Below are positions 6,511-12,315 of a stretch of 12,315 bases of DNA, in pieces. Origin of the DNA: CAYJHC01 sp964369805 (lineage in GTDB: Bacteria > Bacillota > Clostridia > Peptostreptococcales > Anaerovoracaceae); contig CAYJFM010000047.1 in the NCBI GenBank assembly GCA_964369805.1, positions 1 to 12,315 of the forward strand, read 5' to 3'. The notes below the pieces were generated by a model, which worked only from the letters and a program-made list of their open reading frames with translations, was not told the DNA's origin and ran no database searches. The stretch's first letter is position 1. Each line of letters starts with the position of its first letter. The translations under genes were made by a program, and so were the position numbers.

Positions 6511-6816
6511 CTACTTAATTGCTTTTCCGCTAGCTTTTGAAATTCTAACTTTATCTTTACCAACGCCTTGGTATCCTACTCTTGTTCCTTTTTTAGTGTC
6601 TGGATCAATTAGCTGAACATTAGAAACATGTAGCGAACCTTCTTGGTGTCTGATTTCTGAAGAAGCAGTTCTAGTTTGTTTTTGATGCTTAGTTTGCATA
6701 TTAATTTTTTCAACTATTACTCTATCTTCACTTGGTATTGCTTTTAGTACTTTCCCAGTTTTTCCTTTGTCTTTTCCGGTCAGTACAACTACCATATCAT
6801 CTTTTTTAATACGCAT
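6511..6816 (-). CDS. rplX: Large ribosomal subunit protein L24 (uL24)
   Basis: L24 (101 residues) is an assembly-initiator protein of the 50S subunit that binds the 5' region of 23S rRNA and lies near the tunnel exit. A KOW motif occupies the N-terminal third: M-R-I-K-K-D-D-M-V-V-V-L-T-G-K-D-K-G-K-T (1-20), with the glycine-lysine turn typical of L24. The opening residues and length match the family. It sits 10 bases after rplN; its last codons are followed directly by the rplE ribosome binding site. Confidence 0.98.
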   Translation of the reverse strand: MRIKKDDMVVVLTGKDKGKTGKVLKAIPSEDRVIVEKINMQTKHQKQTRTASSEIRHQEGSLHVSNVQLIDPDTKKGTRVGYQGVGKDKVRISKASGKAIK

Positions 6817-6826
6817 TTTGTACCTC

Positions 6827-7195
6827 CTACAGAACTTCTGGTGCTAAAGAAACGATTTTCATGAATCCTGAATCTCTTAATTCTCTTGCAACCGGCCCAA
6901 AGATACGTGTACCTACTGGGTTTTTGTCTTCTTTAATAATTACTGCCGCATTTTGGTCGAACTTTACATATGAACCGTCATTTCTTCTAGCTCCTGCTTT
7001 TGTTCTTACTACTACTGCTCTTACAACTTCACCTTTTTTGACTACGCCACCAGGTGATGCTTCTTTAACTGCACAAACTATTACGTCACCAATGTGTGCA
7101 TATTTTCTGCCTGTGCCACCTAGGATTCTAATGCAAAGAAGTTCTTTAGCTCCAGAGTTGTCAGCGACTTTAAGTCTTGTTTCTGTTTGAATCAT
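6827..7195 (-). CDS. rplN: Large ribosomal subunit protein L14 (uL14)
   Basis: The 122-residue protein has exactly the standard bacterial L14 length and starts M-I-Q-T-E-T-R-L-K-V-A-D-N-S-G-A. L14 lies at the subunit interface, contacts 16S helix 14 (bridge B8), and is the docking site of the silencing factor RsfS. Conserved patches G-R-K-Y-A-H-I-G-D-V-I (29-39) and F-G-P-V-A-R-E-L-R (99-107) are present. It is the first gene of the spc block in the classical E. coli layout; here only 13 bases separate it from rpsQ, and I see no promoter, so it is probably co-transcribed with the S10 block. Confidence 0.98.
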   Translation of the reverse strand: MIQTETRLKVADNSGAKELLCIRILGGTGRKYAHIGDVIVCAVKEASPGGVVKKGEVVRAVVVRTKAGARRNDGSYVKFDQNAAVIIKEDKNPVGTRIFGPVARELRDSGFMKIVSLAPEVL

Positions 7196-7208
7196 TTCTC
7201 GCGTCCCC

Positions 7209-7469
7209 CTATTTCACTTTCTCTACAATGTTTACAAGTCTCCATCTTTTGTCTTTTGACAGAGGTCTTGTTTCCATAATTCTTACTTTATCACCAATGT
7301 TACATTGGTTTTCTTCATCGTGAGCCTTAACCTTTTTCGTTCTTTTTACAGATTTTCCGTAAAGAGAATGTCTAGCCGAGTCCTCAAGGGCAACTACGAT
7401 AGTTTTATCCATCTTGTCACTTACGACCATGCCAACTCTTGATTTTCTTCTATTTCTTTCAACAGCCAT
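7209..7469 (-). CDS. rpsQ: Small ribosomal subunit protein S17 (uS17)
   Basis: S17 (86 residues) is an OB-fold protein that binds the 5' domain of 16S rRNA early in 30S assembly. The sequence opens M-A-V-E-R-N-R-R-K-S-R-V-G and contains V-V-S-D-K-M-D-K-T-I-V-V (15-26) and the late M-E-T-R-P-L-S-K-D-K-R-W-R-L-V, both hallmarks of bacterial S17. Length is normal. It is 16 bases after rpmC, preceded by AGGAGG, and is the last gene of the S10 block. Confidence 0.98.
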   Translation of the reverse strand: MAVERNRRKSRVGMVVSDKMDKTIVVALEDSARHSLYGKSVKRTKKVKAHDEENQCNIGDKVRIMETRPLSKDKRWRLVNIVEKVK

Positions 7470-7485
7470 AGTTCATCCTCCTTTC

Positions 7486-7692
7486 TTACTTACCTTGTAC
7501 ATCTGCAAGTTGTTTTTCTCTAATTAGAGTTTTAACTCTTGCAATATTTCTTTTAGTGTCCCTAACTTTAATTGGGTTTTCAAGCTGTCCTGTAACATGT
7601 TGGAATCTAAGGTTGAATAAGTCCTTTTTCATCTTTAACAGTTCAGCATTTAGCTCTTGTTCTGTCATGTTCTTCATTTTTTTCAATTCCAT
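7486..7692 (-). CDS. rpmC: Large ribosomal subunit protein L29 (uL29)
   Basis: The 68-residue, two-helix protein lies beside L23 at the polypeptide exit, where trigger factor and SRP dock. The conserved motif D-L-F-N-L-R-F-Q-H-V-T-G-Q-L-E-N-P (24-40) identifies the family, and the C-terminal helix R-D-T-K-R-N-I-A-R-V-K-T follows. The start codon shares one base with the stop of rplP (TAATG), so ribosomes finishing L16 can reinitiate directly on it. Confidence 0.97.
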   Translation of the reverse strand: MELKKMKNMTEQELNAELLKMKKDLFNLRFQHVTGQLENPIKVRDTKRNIARVKTLIREKQLADVQGK

Positions 7693-8126
7693 TATGCTTC
7701 ACCACCTTCTGTTATTTCTTGTCCTCTTTGAACAATTTTGCACTTAACTGGCAGTTTGTGAGATGCTAATCTCATCGCTTCTCTTGCTTGAGCTTCCGTT
7801 ACGCCCTCAATTTCGAACATAACTCTACCCGGTTTTACAACTGCTACCCAGTACTCTGGAGAACCTTTACCGGAACCCATACGCACTTCTGCTGGTTTCT
7901 TAGTTACTGATTTATGTGGGAAAATTTTAATGTATACTTTACCGCCTCTTTTAACGGATCTTGTCATCGCAATTCTCGCAGATTCTATTTGGTTAGAAGT
8001 AATCCATCCTGGCTCTTGAGCAATTAGCCCAAATTCGCCGTGGCTGATTGTGTTGCCTCTAGTGGCTTTACCCTTCATTCTGCCTCTGAATACTCTTCTA
8101 CGTTTTACACGCTTTGGCATTAACAT
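7692..8126 (-). CDS. rplP: Large ribosomal subunit protein L16 (uL16)
   Basis: L16 (144 residues) organises the A-site tRNA elbow region and is among the last proteins added to the 50S subunit. It opens M-L-M-P-K-R-V-K-R-R-R-V-F-R-G-R-M-K-G, as in most Firmicutes. P-A-E-V-R-M-G-S-G-K-G (77-87) corresponds to the conserved loop that carries hydroxylated Arg81 in E. coli; that arginine (R81) is present. The first ATG is preferred because GGAAGGAGG is correctly placed 22 bases after rpsC. The stop overlaps the rpmC start by one base. Confidence 0.98.
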   Translation of the reverse strand: MLMPKRVKRRRVFRGRMKGKATRGNTISHGEFGLIAQEPGWITSNQIESARIAMTRSVKRGGKVYIKIFPHKSVTKKPAEVRMGSGKGSPEYWVAVVKPGRVMFEIEGVTEAQAREAMRLASHKLPVKCKIVQRGQEITEGGEA

Positions 8127-8148
8127 GGCCGTTCCTCCTTCCTATTGT

Positions 8149-9030
8149 CTATTCCTCAACTGGAGCTTCAACTCCTGCATTTGTTTCAACGTTTTCTACA
8201 ACTGGCTCAACTGGTTTTGGAGCAGGCTTAATTCTATGATTTGCAGCCTTTGGAGCTCTTGGAGCTTCATCTCTTTTAGATCTGTCGGCTCTTGGCTTTC
8301 TATCTCCATTGTTGTTGTTTCTTCTTGGTTTTCTATCTCCGTCTTTTTTCGATCTACGGTCTCTTTTTTCTTCTTCAACAAATGGTCCTTTTAGGCCTTT
8401 ATCTAGAACTTCACCGTGGTTGATCCATACTTTGATTCCAAGTTTTCCGTAAGTTGTATCAGCTTCAGCAAAACCATAGTCAATGTTAGCTCTGATTGTA
8501 TGTAGAGGCACATTACCTTCACTATATTTTTCAGCTCTTGCCATTTCAGCTCCACCAAGTCTACCAGATACAAGTACCTTGATACCTTTTGCATTAGCTT
8601 TCATTGTTCTACCAATAGCTTGCTTCATAGCTCTTCTGAAAGAGATTCTGTTTTCTAGCGCTTGTGCAATGCTTTCTGCAGTTAGTTGTGCATCAAGTTC
8701 TGCTCTTCTTACTTCTTTAATATCGATTACAATATTTTTTCCTGTTAGTTTTGCTAGATCAGCTTTAAGTTTTTCGATACCGTCTCCTGCTTTACCGATT
8801 ACCATTCCTGGTCTACCAGTAAGGATGATTACCTTAACTTCTGTTTCAGCTTTTCTTTCAACTATAATCTTTGCAATTCCTGCAGCATATAGTTTTTTCT
8901 TAACGAACTCTCTAATTTGAGTATCTTCGATTAAGCAATCAGCAAATGTTTTCTTATCTGCATACCATTTAGAGTCCCAGTCTTTAATAAAGCCGACTCT
9001 AAGTCCATGAGGATTTACTTTTTGACCCAT
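8149..9030 (-). CDS. rpsC: Small ribosomal subunit protein S3 (uS3) with a long charged C-terminal tail
   Basis: S3 lines the mRNA entry tunnel in the 30S head and, with S4 and S5, unwinds mRNA. Residues 1-216 are a normal S3: start M-G-Q-K-V-N-P-H-G-L-R, a KH domain with G-K-A-G (79-82), and R132, R133, K136, equivalent to the E. coli helicase residues R131, R132, K135. The body ends in W-I-N-H-G-E-V (202-208). From about 217 a roughly 75-residue tail follows: first rich in K, R, D and N with two copies of G-D-R-K-P-R (231-236, 242-247), then rich in P, E, V and A. At 293 residues it is clearly longer than the usual 206-235, though some bacteria are known to have extended S3. It overlaps the rplV stop by one base. 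Confidence 0.97.
   Translation of the reverse strand: MGQKVNPHGLRVGFIKDWDSKWYADKKTFADCLIEDTQIREFVKKKLYAAGIAKIIVERKAETEVKVIILTGRPGMVIGKAGDGIEKLKADLAKLTGKNIVIDIKEVRRAELDAQLTAESIAQALENRISFRRAMKQAIGRTMKANAKGIKVLVSGRLGGAEMARAEKYSEGNVPLHTIRANIDYGFAEADTTYGKLGIKVWINHGEVLDKGLKGPFVEEEKRDRRSKKDGDRKPRRNNNNGDRKPRADRSKRDEAPRAPKAANHRIKPAPKPVEPVVENVETNAGVEAPVEE
8290..8340 (-). repeat. Short direct repeat inside the rpsC tail
   Basis: Two 18-base copies (8290-8307 and 8323-8340) match at 17 of 18 positions and are separated by 15 bases. Each encodes G-D-R-K-P-R in frame. Near identity at the DNA level suggests a fairly recent local duplication of 33 bases, or slippage in a low-complexity part of the gene. 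It does not disrupt the reading frame. Confidence 0.85.
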
Positions 9031-9374
9031 TACTTAACCTCCTTCTCATCGCTTACAGTTACACTGATGTGGCTGCTTCTTTTTAGAATCATTGACGCTC
9101 TACCTTGTGCGCCAGCTCTCCATCTCTTCATTGTTGGACCTTGATTGATAATAATTGTTTCAACAATTAGGTCGTCTGGATTCATGTCCAGGTTGTTTTC
9201 TGCATTAGCTGCAGCTGACTTAACAACTTTTTCTACTAGTTCAGCTCCTTTTCCTGGAGTGAATTTTAAAATTGTTAGTGCCTCTCCTAAGTTTTTACCT
9301 CTTACTAAATCTGCAACAGGTTTAAGCTTGATTGGAGACATTTTTACGTATTTCGCAGTTGCGCTTACTTTCAT
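9030..9374 (-). CDS. rplV: Large ribosomal subunit protein L22 (uL22)
   Basis: L22 (114 residues) binds all domains of 23S rRNA and sends a long beta-hairpin into the nascent-peptide tunnel. The conserved hairpin region M-K-R-W-R-A-G-A-Q-G-R-A (81-92), followed by the serine/histidine-containing strand, is intact, without the loop deletions known from macrolide-resistant strains. It starts M-K-V-S-A-T-A-K-Y-V-K-M-S. It lies 15 bases after rpsS and shares one base (TAATG) with the rpsC start. Confidence 0.98.
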   Translation of the reverse strand: MKVSATAKYVKMSPIKLKPVADLVRGKNLGEALTILKFTPGKGAELVEKVVKSAAANAENNLDMNPDDLIVETIIINQGPTMKRWRAGAQGRASMILKRSSHISVTVSDEKEVK

Positions 9375-9389
9375 TATTAATCTCCTTTC

Positions 9390-9662
9390 TTACTTGCTTT
9401 TCTTATCAGCGGCATGGCCTTTATATGTTCTTGTTGGTGCGAATTCACCAAGTTTATGGCCTACCATATCCTCTGTAACATATACAGGAACATGTTTTCT
9501 ACCATCATGTACTGCTATTGTGTGTCCTACCATTTGTGGAAAAATAGTTGACGGTCTTGACCAGGTCTTAATTACTTTCTTTTCTGAAGCTTCGTTCATT
9601 GCTATGATAGCATTTAGAAGCTTTTTATTTACGAAAGGACCCTTCTTTAGTGATCTTGACAT
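9390..9662 (-). CDS. rpsS: Small ribosomal subunit protein S19 (uS19)
   Basis: S19 (90 residues) lies at the top of the 30S head and forms a complex with S13 near the A-site finger. M-S-R-S-L-K-K-G-P-F-V opens the protein. The family signature V-G-H-K-L-G-E-F-A-P-T-R-T (67-79) is near the C-terminus, with T-W-S-R-P-S-T-I-F-P in the middle. Length is normal; the gene follows rplB by 16 bases with an AGGAGG. Confidence 0.98.
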   Translation of the reverse strand: MSRSLKKGPFVNKKLLNAIIAMNEASEKKVIKTWSRPSTIFPQMVGHTIAVHDGRKHVPVYVTEDMVGHKLGEFAPTRTYKGHAADKKSK

Positions 9663-9678
9663 TTAGTGCTCCCTCCTA

Positions 9679-10512
9679 CTACTTATCGTTTCTTCTCTTT
9701 ACGATATATTTGTTAGACATTTTATTTTTCTTTCTTGTTTTGTAACCAAGTGCTGGTTTACCCCAAGGAGTTACAGGACCTACTCTACCGATACCTGTTC
9801 TACCTTCACCACCACCGTGAGGGTGATCGTTAGGGTTCATCGCAGAACCTCTTACTGTTGGTCTGATACCCATATGTCTTTTCTTACCAGCTTTACCGAT
9901 TTGGATATTAGCATGCTCAGAATTTCCTACTTCGCCAATTGTAGCTCTACATTCGATTCTAATTTTTCTAACTTCTCCAGACGGTAGTCTAACTTGTGCG
10001 TAGTCGCCTTCTTTAGCCATTAGCTGAGCACCATTTCCTGCAGATCTTACAAGTTGTGCTCCTTTTCCAGGTTTAAGTTCAACGTTATGAATAATTGTAC
10101 CTACTGGAATATTCGCTAGTGGAAGTGCGTTACCAATTTGAATATCTGATGTTGGACCAGACACAACTGTTGCACCTACATATAGTTTATTTGGAGCGAT
10201 GATGTATCTTTTTTCACCGTCAGCATATACGATTAACGCGATGTTTGCACTTCTGTTTGGATCGTATTCGATAGCTGTTACTTTACCTGGAACGTTATCT
10301 TTCGTTCTCTTGAAGTCGATGATTCTGTATTTAGCTTTAGCACCACCACCTCTGTGTCTTACTGTGATCTTCCCTCTTGTATTTCTACCTGCGTGCTTTT
10401 TCAAGCTAACAGTAAGAGATTTCTCTGGTTTGCTTTTTGTAATTTCTTCAAAAGTTGAAACCGTCATTCCTCTTAAACCAGGAGAGGTTGGATTATATTT
10501 TTTAATTCCCAT
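9679..10512 (-). CDS. rplB: Large ribosomal subunit protein L2 (uL2)
   Basis: L2 (277 residues) is a primary 23S rRNA-binding protein needed for subunit association and for shaping the peptidyl transferase centre. The N-terminal OB-like domain and central SH3-like domain are followed by the conserved C-terminal loop N-D-H-P-H-G-G-G-E-G-R (228-238). H230 corresponds to E. coli His229, long implicated in peptidyl transferase function. It opens M-G-I-K-K-Y-N-P-T-S-P-G-L-R-G. No truncation or frameshift is seen. Confidence 0.98.
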   Translation of the reverse strand: MGIKKYNPTSPGLRGMTVSTFEEITKSKPEKSLTVSLKKHAGRNTRGKITVRHRGGGAKAKYRIIDFKRTKDNVPGKVTAIEYDPNRSANIALIVYADGEKRYIIAPNKLYVGATVVSGPTSDIQIGNALPLANIPVGTIIHNVELKPGKGAQLVRSAGNGAQLMAKEGDYAQVRLPSGEVRKIRIECRATIGEVGNSEHANIQIGKAGKKRHMGIRPTVRGSAMNPNDHPHGGGEGRTGIGRVGPVTPWGKPALGYKTRKKNKMSNKYIVKRRNDK

Positions 10513-10530
10513 ATTACGTTCTCCCTCCTA

Positions 10531-10821
10531 TTATAGGCCTTGGAAGAATTCAATTTCTTTACTTTTTTCAGTAAGTGTAATGATTGCTTTCTTAGAAGCA
10601 GCAGTCATACCTTGAGTTCTTCCTTGTCTCTTTAATTTTCCTCTAACGTTCATAATGTTGACTTTCTTAACTTCTACTCCGAAGATTTCTTCAATTGCAT
10701 GCTTCACTTCAGTTTTGTTTGAGTCAGTCGCTACTTGGAAAGTGTATTTTTTGCTGTGCGCGTCTTCTACACTTCTTTCTGTTATTATTGGTTTAATAAC
10801 TACATCGTAAGGGGTTCTCAT
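10531..10821 (-). CDS. rplW: Large ribosomal subunit protein L23 (uL23)
   Basis: L23 (96 residues) is the main docking site for trigger factor and SRP at the exit tunnel. It has the typical opening with I-I-T-E-R-S (12-17), the middle K-T-E-V-K-H-A-I-E-E-I-F-G-V-E-V-K-K-V-N (36-55), and a basic loop after it that reaches rRNA. Length is normal for the Gram-positive form. The ATG shares one base with the rplD stop, and its GAGG ribosome binding site is in the last codons of rplD. Confidence 0.98.
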   Translation of the reverse strand: MRTPYDVVIKPIITERSVEDAHSKKYTFQVATDSNKTEVKHAIEEIFGVEVKKVNIMNVRGKLKRQGRTQGMTAASKKAIITLTEKSKEIEFFQGL

Positions 10822-11444
10822 TATGAATATACCTCCTCAATCTTCTTAATTGCTTCTTTAGTTACTACGAAGTTTGTATGGTGAATAATTTCATATACGT
10901 TCATTGTAGTTACAAGTGCTGTTTTAACACCTGGGATATTGTTTGCTGATCTTCTTACGTTATCATCTTTTTCAGCTGTAATGATCAATGTTTTCTTTGC
11001 TGTGTTAAGGTTGCTAAGAATTTTAACCATTTCTTTTGTTTTTGGTGCATCAATTTTTAGTTCGTCTAGAACGATAATTTCGTTTTCTAGTACCTTTGAA
11101 GATAATGCTGACTTCATTGCAAGTCTTCTAAGTGACTTTGGTAGTGTGTATCTGTAACTTCTTGGTTTTGGTGCAAATACAACTCCTCCTCCGATTTGAG
11201 ATGGGTCTGTTGTGCTACCTTGTCTATGTCTACCAGTTCCTTTTTGCCTAAAAGGTTTTCTACCACCGCCACGTACTTCTGCTCTAGTCTTTGCTGACTG
11301 AGTACCTTGTCTTTGGTTTGCTAAGTAGTTCTTTACTACTGCGTGAACTGCATTTTGGTTAGGCTCTAATCCGAATATTGAATCATTTAATTCAATAGTT
11401 TCAACTTCTGCACCTGTCACGTCTAGTACTTTTACTTGTGCCAT
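10821..11444 (-). CDS. rplD: Large ribosomal subunit protein L4 (uL4)
   Basis: L4 (207 residues) has a globular surface domain and a long loop (about 44-100) that lines the exit tunnel constriction. In E. coli it also represses the S10 operon through the leader before rpsJ, which would lie outside this window. The loop has the conserved R-Q-G-T-Q-S-A-K-T-R-A-E-V and R-Q-K-G-T-G-R. At its tip, the usual tryptophan of K-P-W-R-Q-K is phenylalanine (F65), and the usual alanine after G-T-G-R is histidine (H73). The gene follows rplC by 24 bases behind AAGGAGG. Confidence 0.98.
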   Translation of the reverse strand: MAQVKVLDVTGAEVETIELNDSIFGLEPNQNAVHAVVKNYLANQRQGTQSAKTRAEVRGGGRKPFRQKGTGRHRQGSTTDPSQIGGGVVFAPKPRSYRYTLPKSLRRLAMKSALSSKVLENEIIVLDELKIDAPKTKEMVKILSNLNTAKKTLIITAEKDDNVRRSANNIPGVKTALVTTMNVYEIIHHTNFVVTKEAIKKIEEVYS

Positions 11445-11468
11445 GTCTTGCGTCCTCCTTCCCTATCT

Positions 11469-12104
11469 CTATTTTCCTTGACCTTTTACTGCGTATTGGA
11501 TTTCTAGTAGGCCACCTTTTTTGCCAGGTACCGCTCCCTTAACCAGTAGTAGGTTTCTTTCAGATATAACTTTTACTAGTTCAACATTTTGAACTGTCAC
11601 TGTTTCTCTACCCATTCTTCCAGGTCCAGCATTTCCTTTGAATACTCTTGAAGGATATGTACCTGCTGAAAGTGCTCCAGCTAGTCTTTTGTGTTTAGAA
11701 CCATGTGACATAGGTCCTCTTGAGTGACCATGTCTCTTGATATTACCTTGAGTACCTTTACCCTTAGAAATACCTGTAACATCTAGAAGTTTTCCTTCTT
11801 CGAAAGTTGTTACATCCATCACTTGACCAACTTCGTAAGTTTCACCATCAGTAATTCTGAATTCCGATAGGTGTTTTTTTACTTCAACTCCAGCTTTTTC
11901 GAAGTGTCCTTTAAGTGGGTTTGTCACTCTGTGAGCTTTAGTGTCTTCAAATCCAACTTGTACTGCTTCGTAGCCGTCGTTTTCAATTGTCTTGATTTGG
12001 GTTACAGTTTGTGGACCCGCTTCAATTACTGTTACAGGAACTACTTCTCCTGTTTCCAAGAAAATCTGAGTCATTCCGACTTTCTTGCCTAATAATTTTT
12101 TCAT
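11469..12104 (-). CDS. rplC: Large ribosomal subunit protein L3 (uL3)
   Basis: L3 (211 residues) is one of the two assembly initiators of the 50S subunit, and its extended loop approaches the peptidyl transferase centre. It starts M-K-K-L-L-G-K-K-V-G-M-T-Q-I-F. The central finger runs about 114-170, containing K-G-K-G-T-Q-G (114-120), H-G-H-S-R-G-P-M-S-H-G-S-K (125-137) and P-S-R-V-F-K-G (151-157). A conserved glutamine near the start of the finger, the usual methylation site in E. coli, is not clearly placed in this divergent stretch. GGAGG six bases before the ATG fixes the start. A 74-base structured gap precedes it. Confidence 0.98.
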   Translation of the reverse strand: MKKLLGKKVGMTQIFLETGEVVPVTVIEAGPQTVTQIKTIENDGYEAVQVGFEDTKAHRVTNPLKGHFEKAGVEVKKHLSEFRITDGETYEVGQVMDVTTFEEGKLLDVTGISKGKGTQGNIKRHGHSRGPMSHGSKHKRLAGALSAGTYPSRVFKGNAGPGRMGRETVTVQNVELVKVISERNLLLVKGAVPGKKGGLLEIQYAVKGQGK

Positions 12105-12126
12105 ATAAAACCTCCATGTTTCTTAC

Positions 12127-12173
12127 AGCGGATTGCCGTTGTGGCAATCATACTAAGGGGAGTTCCCTTCGCT
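12127..12173 (-). promoter_or_regulatory. Candidate three-way-junction RNA between rpsJ and rplC
   Basis: The transcript of this gap folds by inspection into a compact junction. Closing stem: AGCG (12170-12173) with CGCU (12127-12130). First arm: AAGGG with CCCUU (12165-12169 with 12155-12159), five-base loop. Linker: AGUAU (12150-12154). Second arm: GAUUGCC with GGCAAUC (12143-12149 with 12131-12137), seven perfect pairs and a five-base ACAAC loop. The closing stem abuts both arms with no spare bases on the outer sides. It ends 11 bases upstream of the rplC Shine-Dalgarno (12111-12115) and begins 5 bases after the rpsJ stop. No U run follows, so a terminator is unlikely. A ribosomal-protein binding site that controls rplC onward is my best guess; an RNA-processing or stability element is the alternative. 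Confidence 0.5.
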
Positions 12174-12178
12174 TTCGC

Positions 12179-12315
12179 TTATAGTTTGATTTCGATGCTT
12201 ACTCCAGCTGGTAATTCTAGCTTAGTAATTGCATCTGCAGTTTTAGCTGTTGCACCATTGATGTCAATTAATCTTTTGTGTGTTCTTTGCTCAAACTGTT
12301 CTCTGCTGTCTTTGT
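12179..12315 (-). CDS. rpsJ: Small ribosomal subunit protein S10 (uS10), C-terminal part only
   Basis: The gene enters from the right edge of the window, so its start and promoter are not visible. The last 44 residues can be read, beginning K-D-S-R-E-Q-F-E-Q-R-T-H-K-R-L-I-D-I and ending L-P-A-G-V-S-I-E-I-K-L. The motif E-Q-F-x-x-R-T-H-K-R-L is characteristic of S10, a 30S head protein also known as NusE, which joins the Nus antitermination complex. It is the first gene of the S10 operon in most bacteria, matching its place just before rplC. The stop is TAA at 12181-12179. Confidence 0.96.
   Translation of the reverse strand, partial: KDSREQFEQRTHKRLIDINGATAKTADAITKLELPAGVSIEIKL

Noticed and set aside
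5952..6563. 203-residue version of L5 starting at the ATG inside rplX
   Set aside because: The first 23 residues do not resemble L5, no suitable Shine-Dalgarno precedes that ATG, and a strong one precedes the TTG at 6494.
9145..9666. Long plus-strand open reading frame (173 codons) opposite rplV and rpsS
   Set aside because: It mirrors two clear ribosomal protein genes, has no ribosome binding site of note, and its hydrophobic composition is what the reverse complement of such genes gives. The same applies to other plus-strand readings, such as those opposite rpsC (8483-8920), rplB/rplW (10199-10615), adk (1534-1779), rplE and rplN.
12131..12149. Intrinsic terminator after rpsJ, from the perfect 7-pair GAUUGCC/GGCAAUC hairpin
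   Set aside because: The bases after it read CGCUGUAAGAAAC with no U run, and the downstream genes are essential members of the same operon.
1..12315. A previously undescribed protein system, mobile element, CRISPR array or foreign insertion
   Set aside because: Every coding region is a recognised member of the S10-spc-alpha cluster in its standard order with tight spacing. No inserted gene, integrase, repeat array or block of deviant composition is visible.

Overview
The window is one uninterrupted stretch of the bacterial S10-spc-alpha ribosomal protein supercluster, read entirely on the minus strand. Translation order therefore runs from the right end of the window to the left end. AT-rich DNA, strong AGGAGG-type ribosome binding sites, a zinc-ribbon (four-cysteine) S14 of 61 residues, a long-lid Adk with four cysteines, and the order secY-adk-map-infA-rpmJ-rpsM all point to a low-GC Firmicute. 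It is probably a member of the Clostridia or a close relative. I cannot name a genus from the sequence alone.

Layout in transcription order. (1) S10 block, 12315 to 7209: rpsJ (3' end only), rplC, rplD, rplW, rplB, rpsS, rplV, rpsC, rplP, rpmC, rpsQ. (2) spc block, 7195 to 122: rplN, rplX, rplE, rpsN (zinc form), rpsH, rplF, rplR, rpsE, rpmD, rplO, secY, adk, map, infA, rpmJ. (3) Start of the alpha block: the first six codons of rpsM at 19 to 1. There are 25 complete genes and two partial ones. Most gaps are 1-24 nt. Three gene pairs overlap by one base as TAATG (rplD/rplW, rplV/rpsC, rplP/rpmC), which suggests translational coupling. No gap exceeds 300 bases, and I see no tRNA, rRNA, mobile element, CRISPR array or convincing terminator.

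The genes work together to build the ribosome: early-binding and tunnel proteins of the 50S subunit, and head and body proteins of the 30S subunit. The cluster also encodes the translocon channel SecY, adenylate kinase for nucleotide balance, methionine aminopeptidase for N-terminal processing, and initiation factor IF-1.

The coding content is conserved housekeeping, and I found no new protein system. The parts worth a second look are non-coding or small. Only three gaps exceed 24 nt, and each can fold. The 74-nt rpsJ-rplC gap holds a compact three-way-junction RNA. The 102-nt rpmJ-rpsM gap holds a two-part hairpin ending two bases before the rpsM Shine-Dalgarno. The 57-nt rpsN-rpsH gap holds a GNRA-capped hairpin. 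All three are candidates for ribosomal-protein autoregulatory leaders. Other points are a roughly 75-residue charged tail on S3 with an internal 18-bp repeat, a TTG start for rplE, and a one-residue insertion in the Adk zinc-lid motif.
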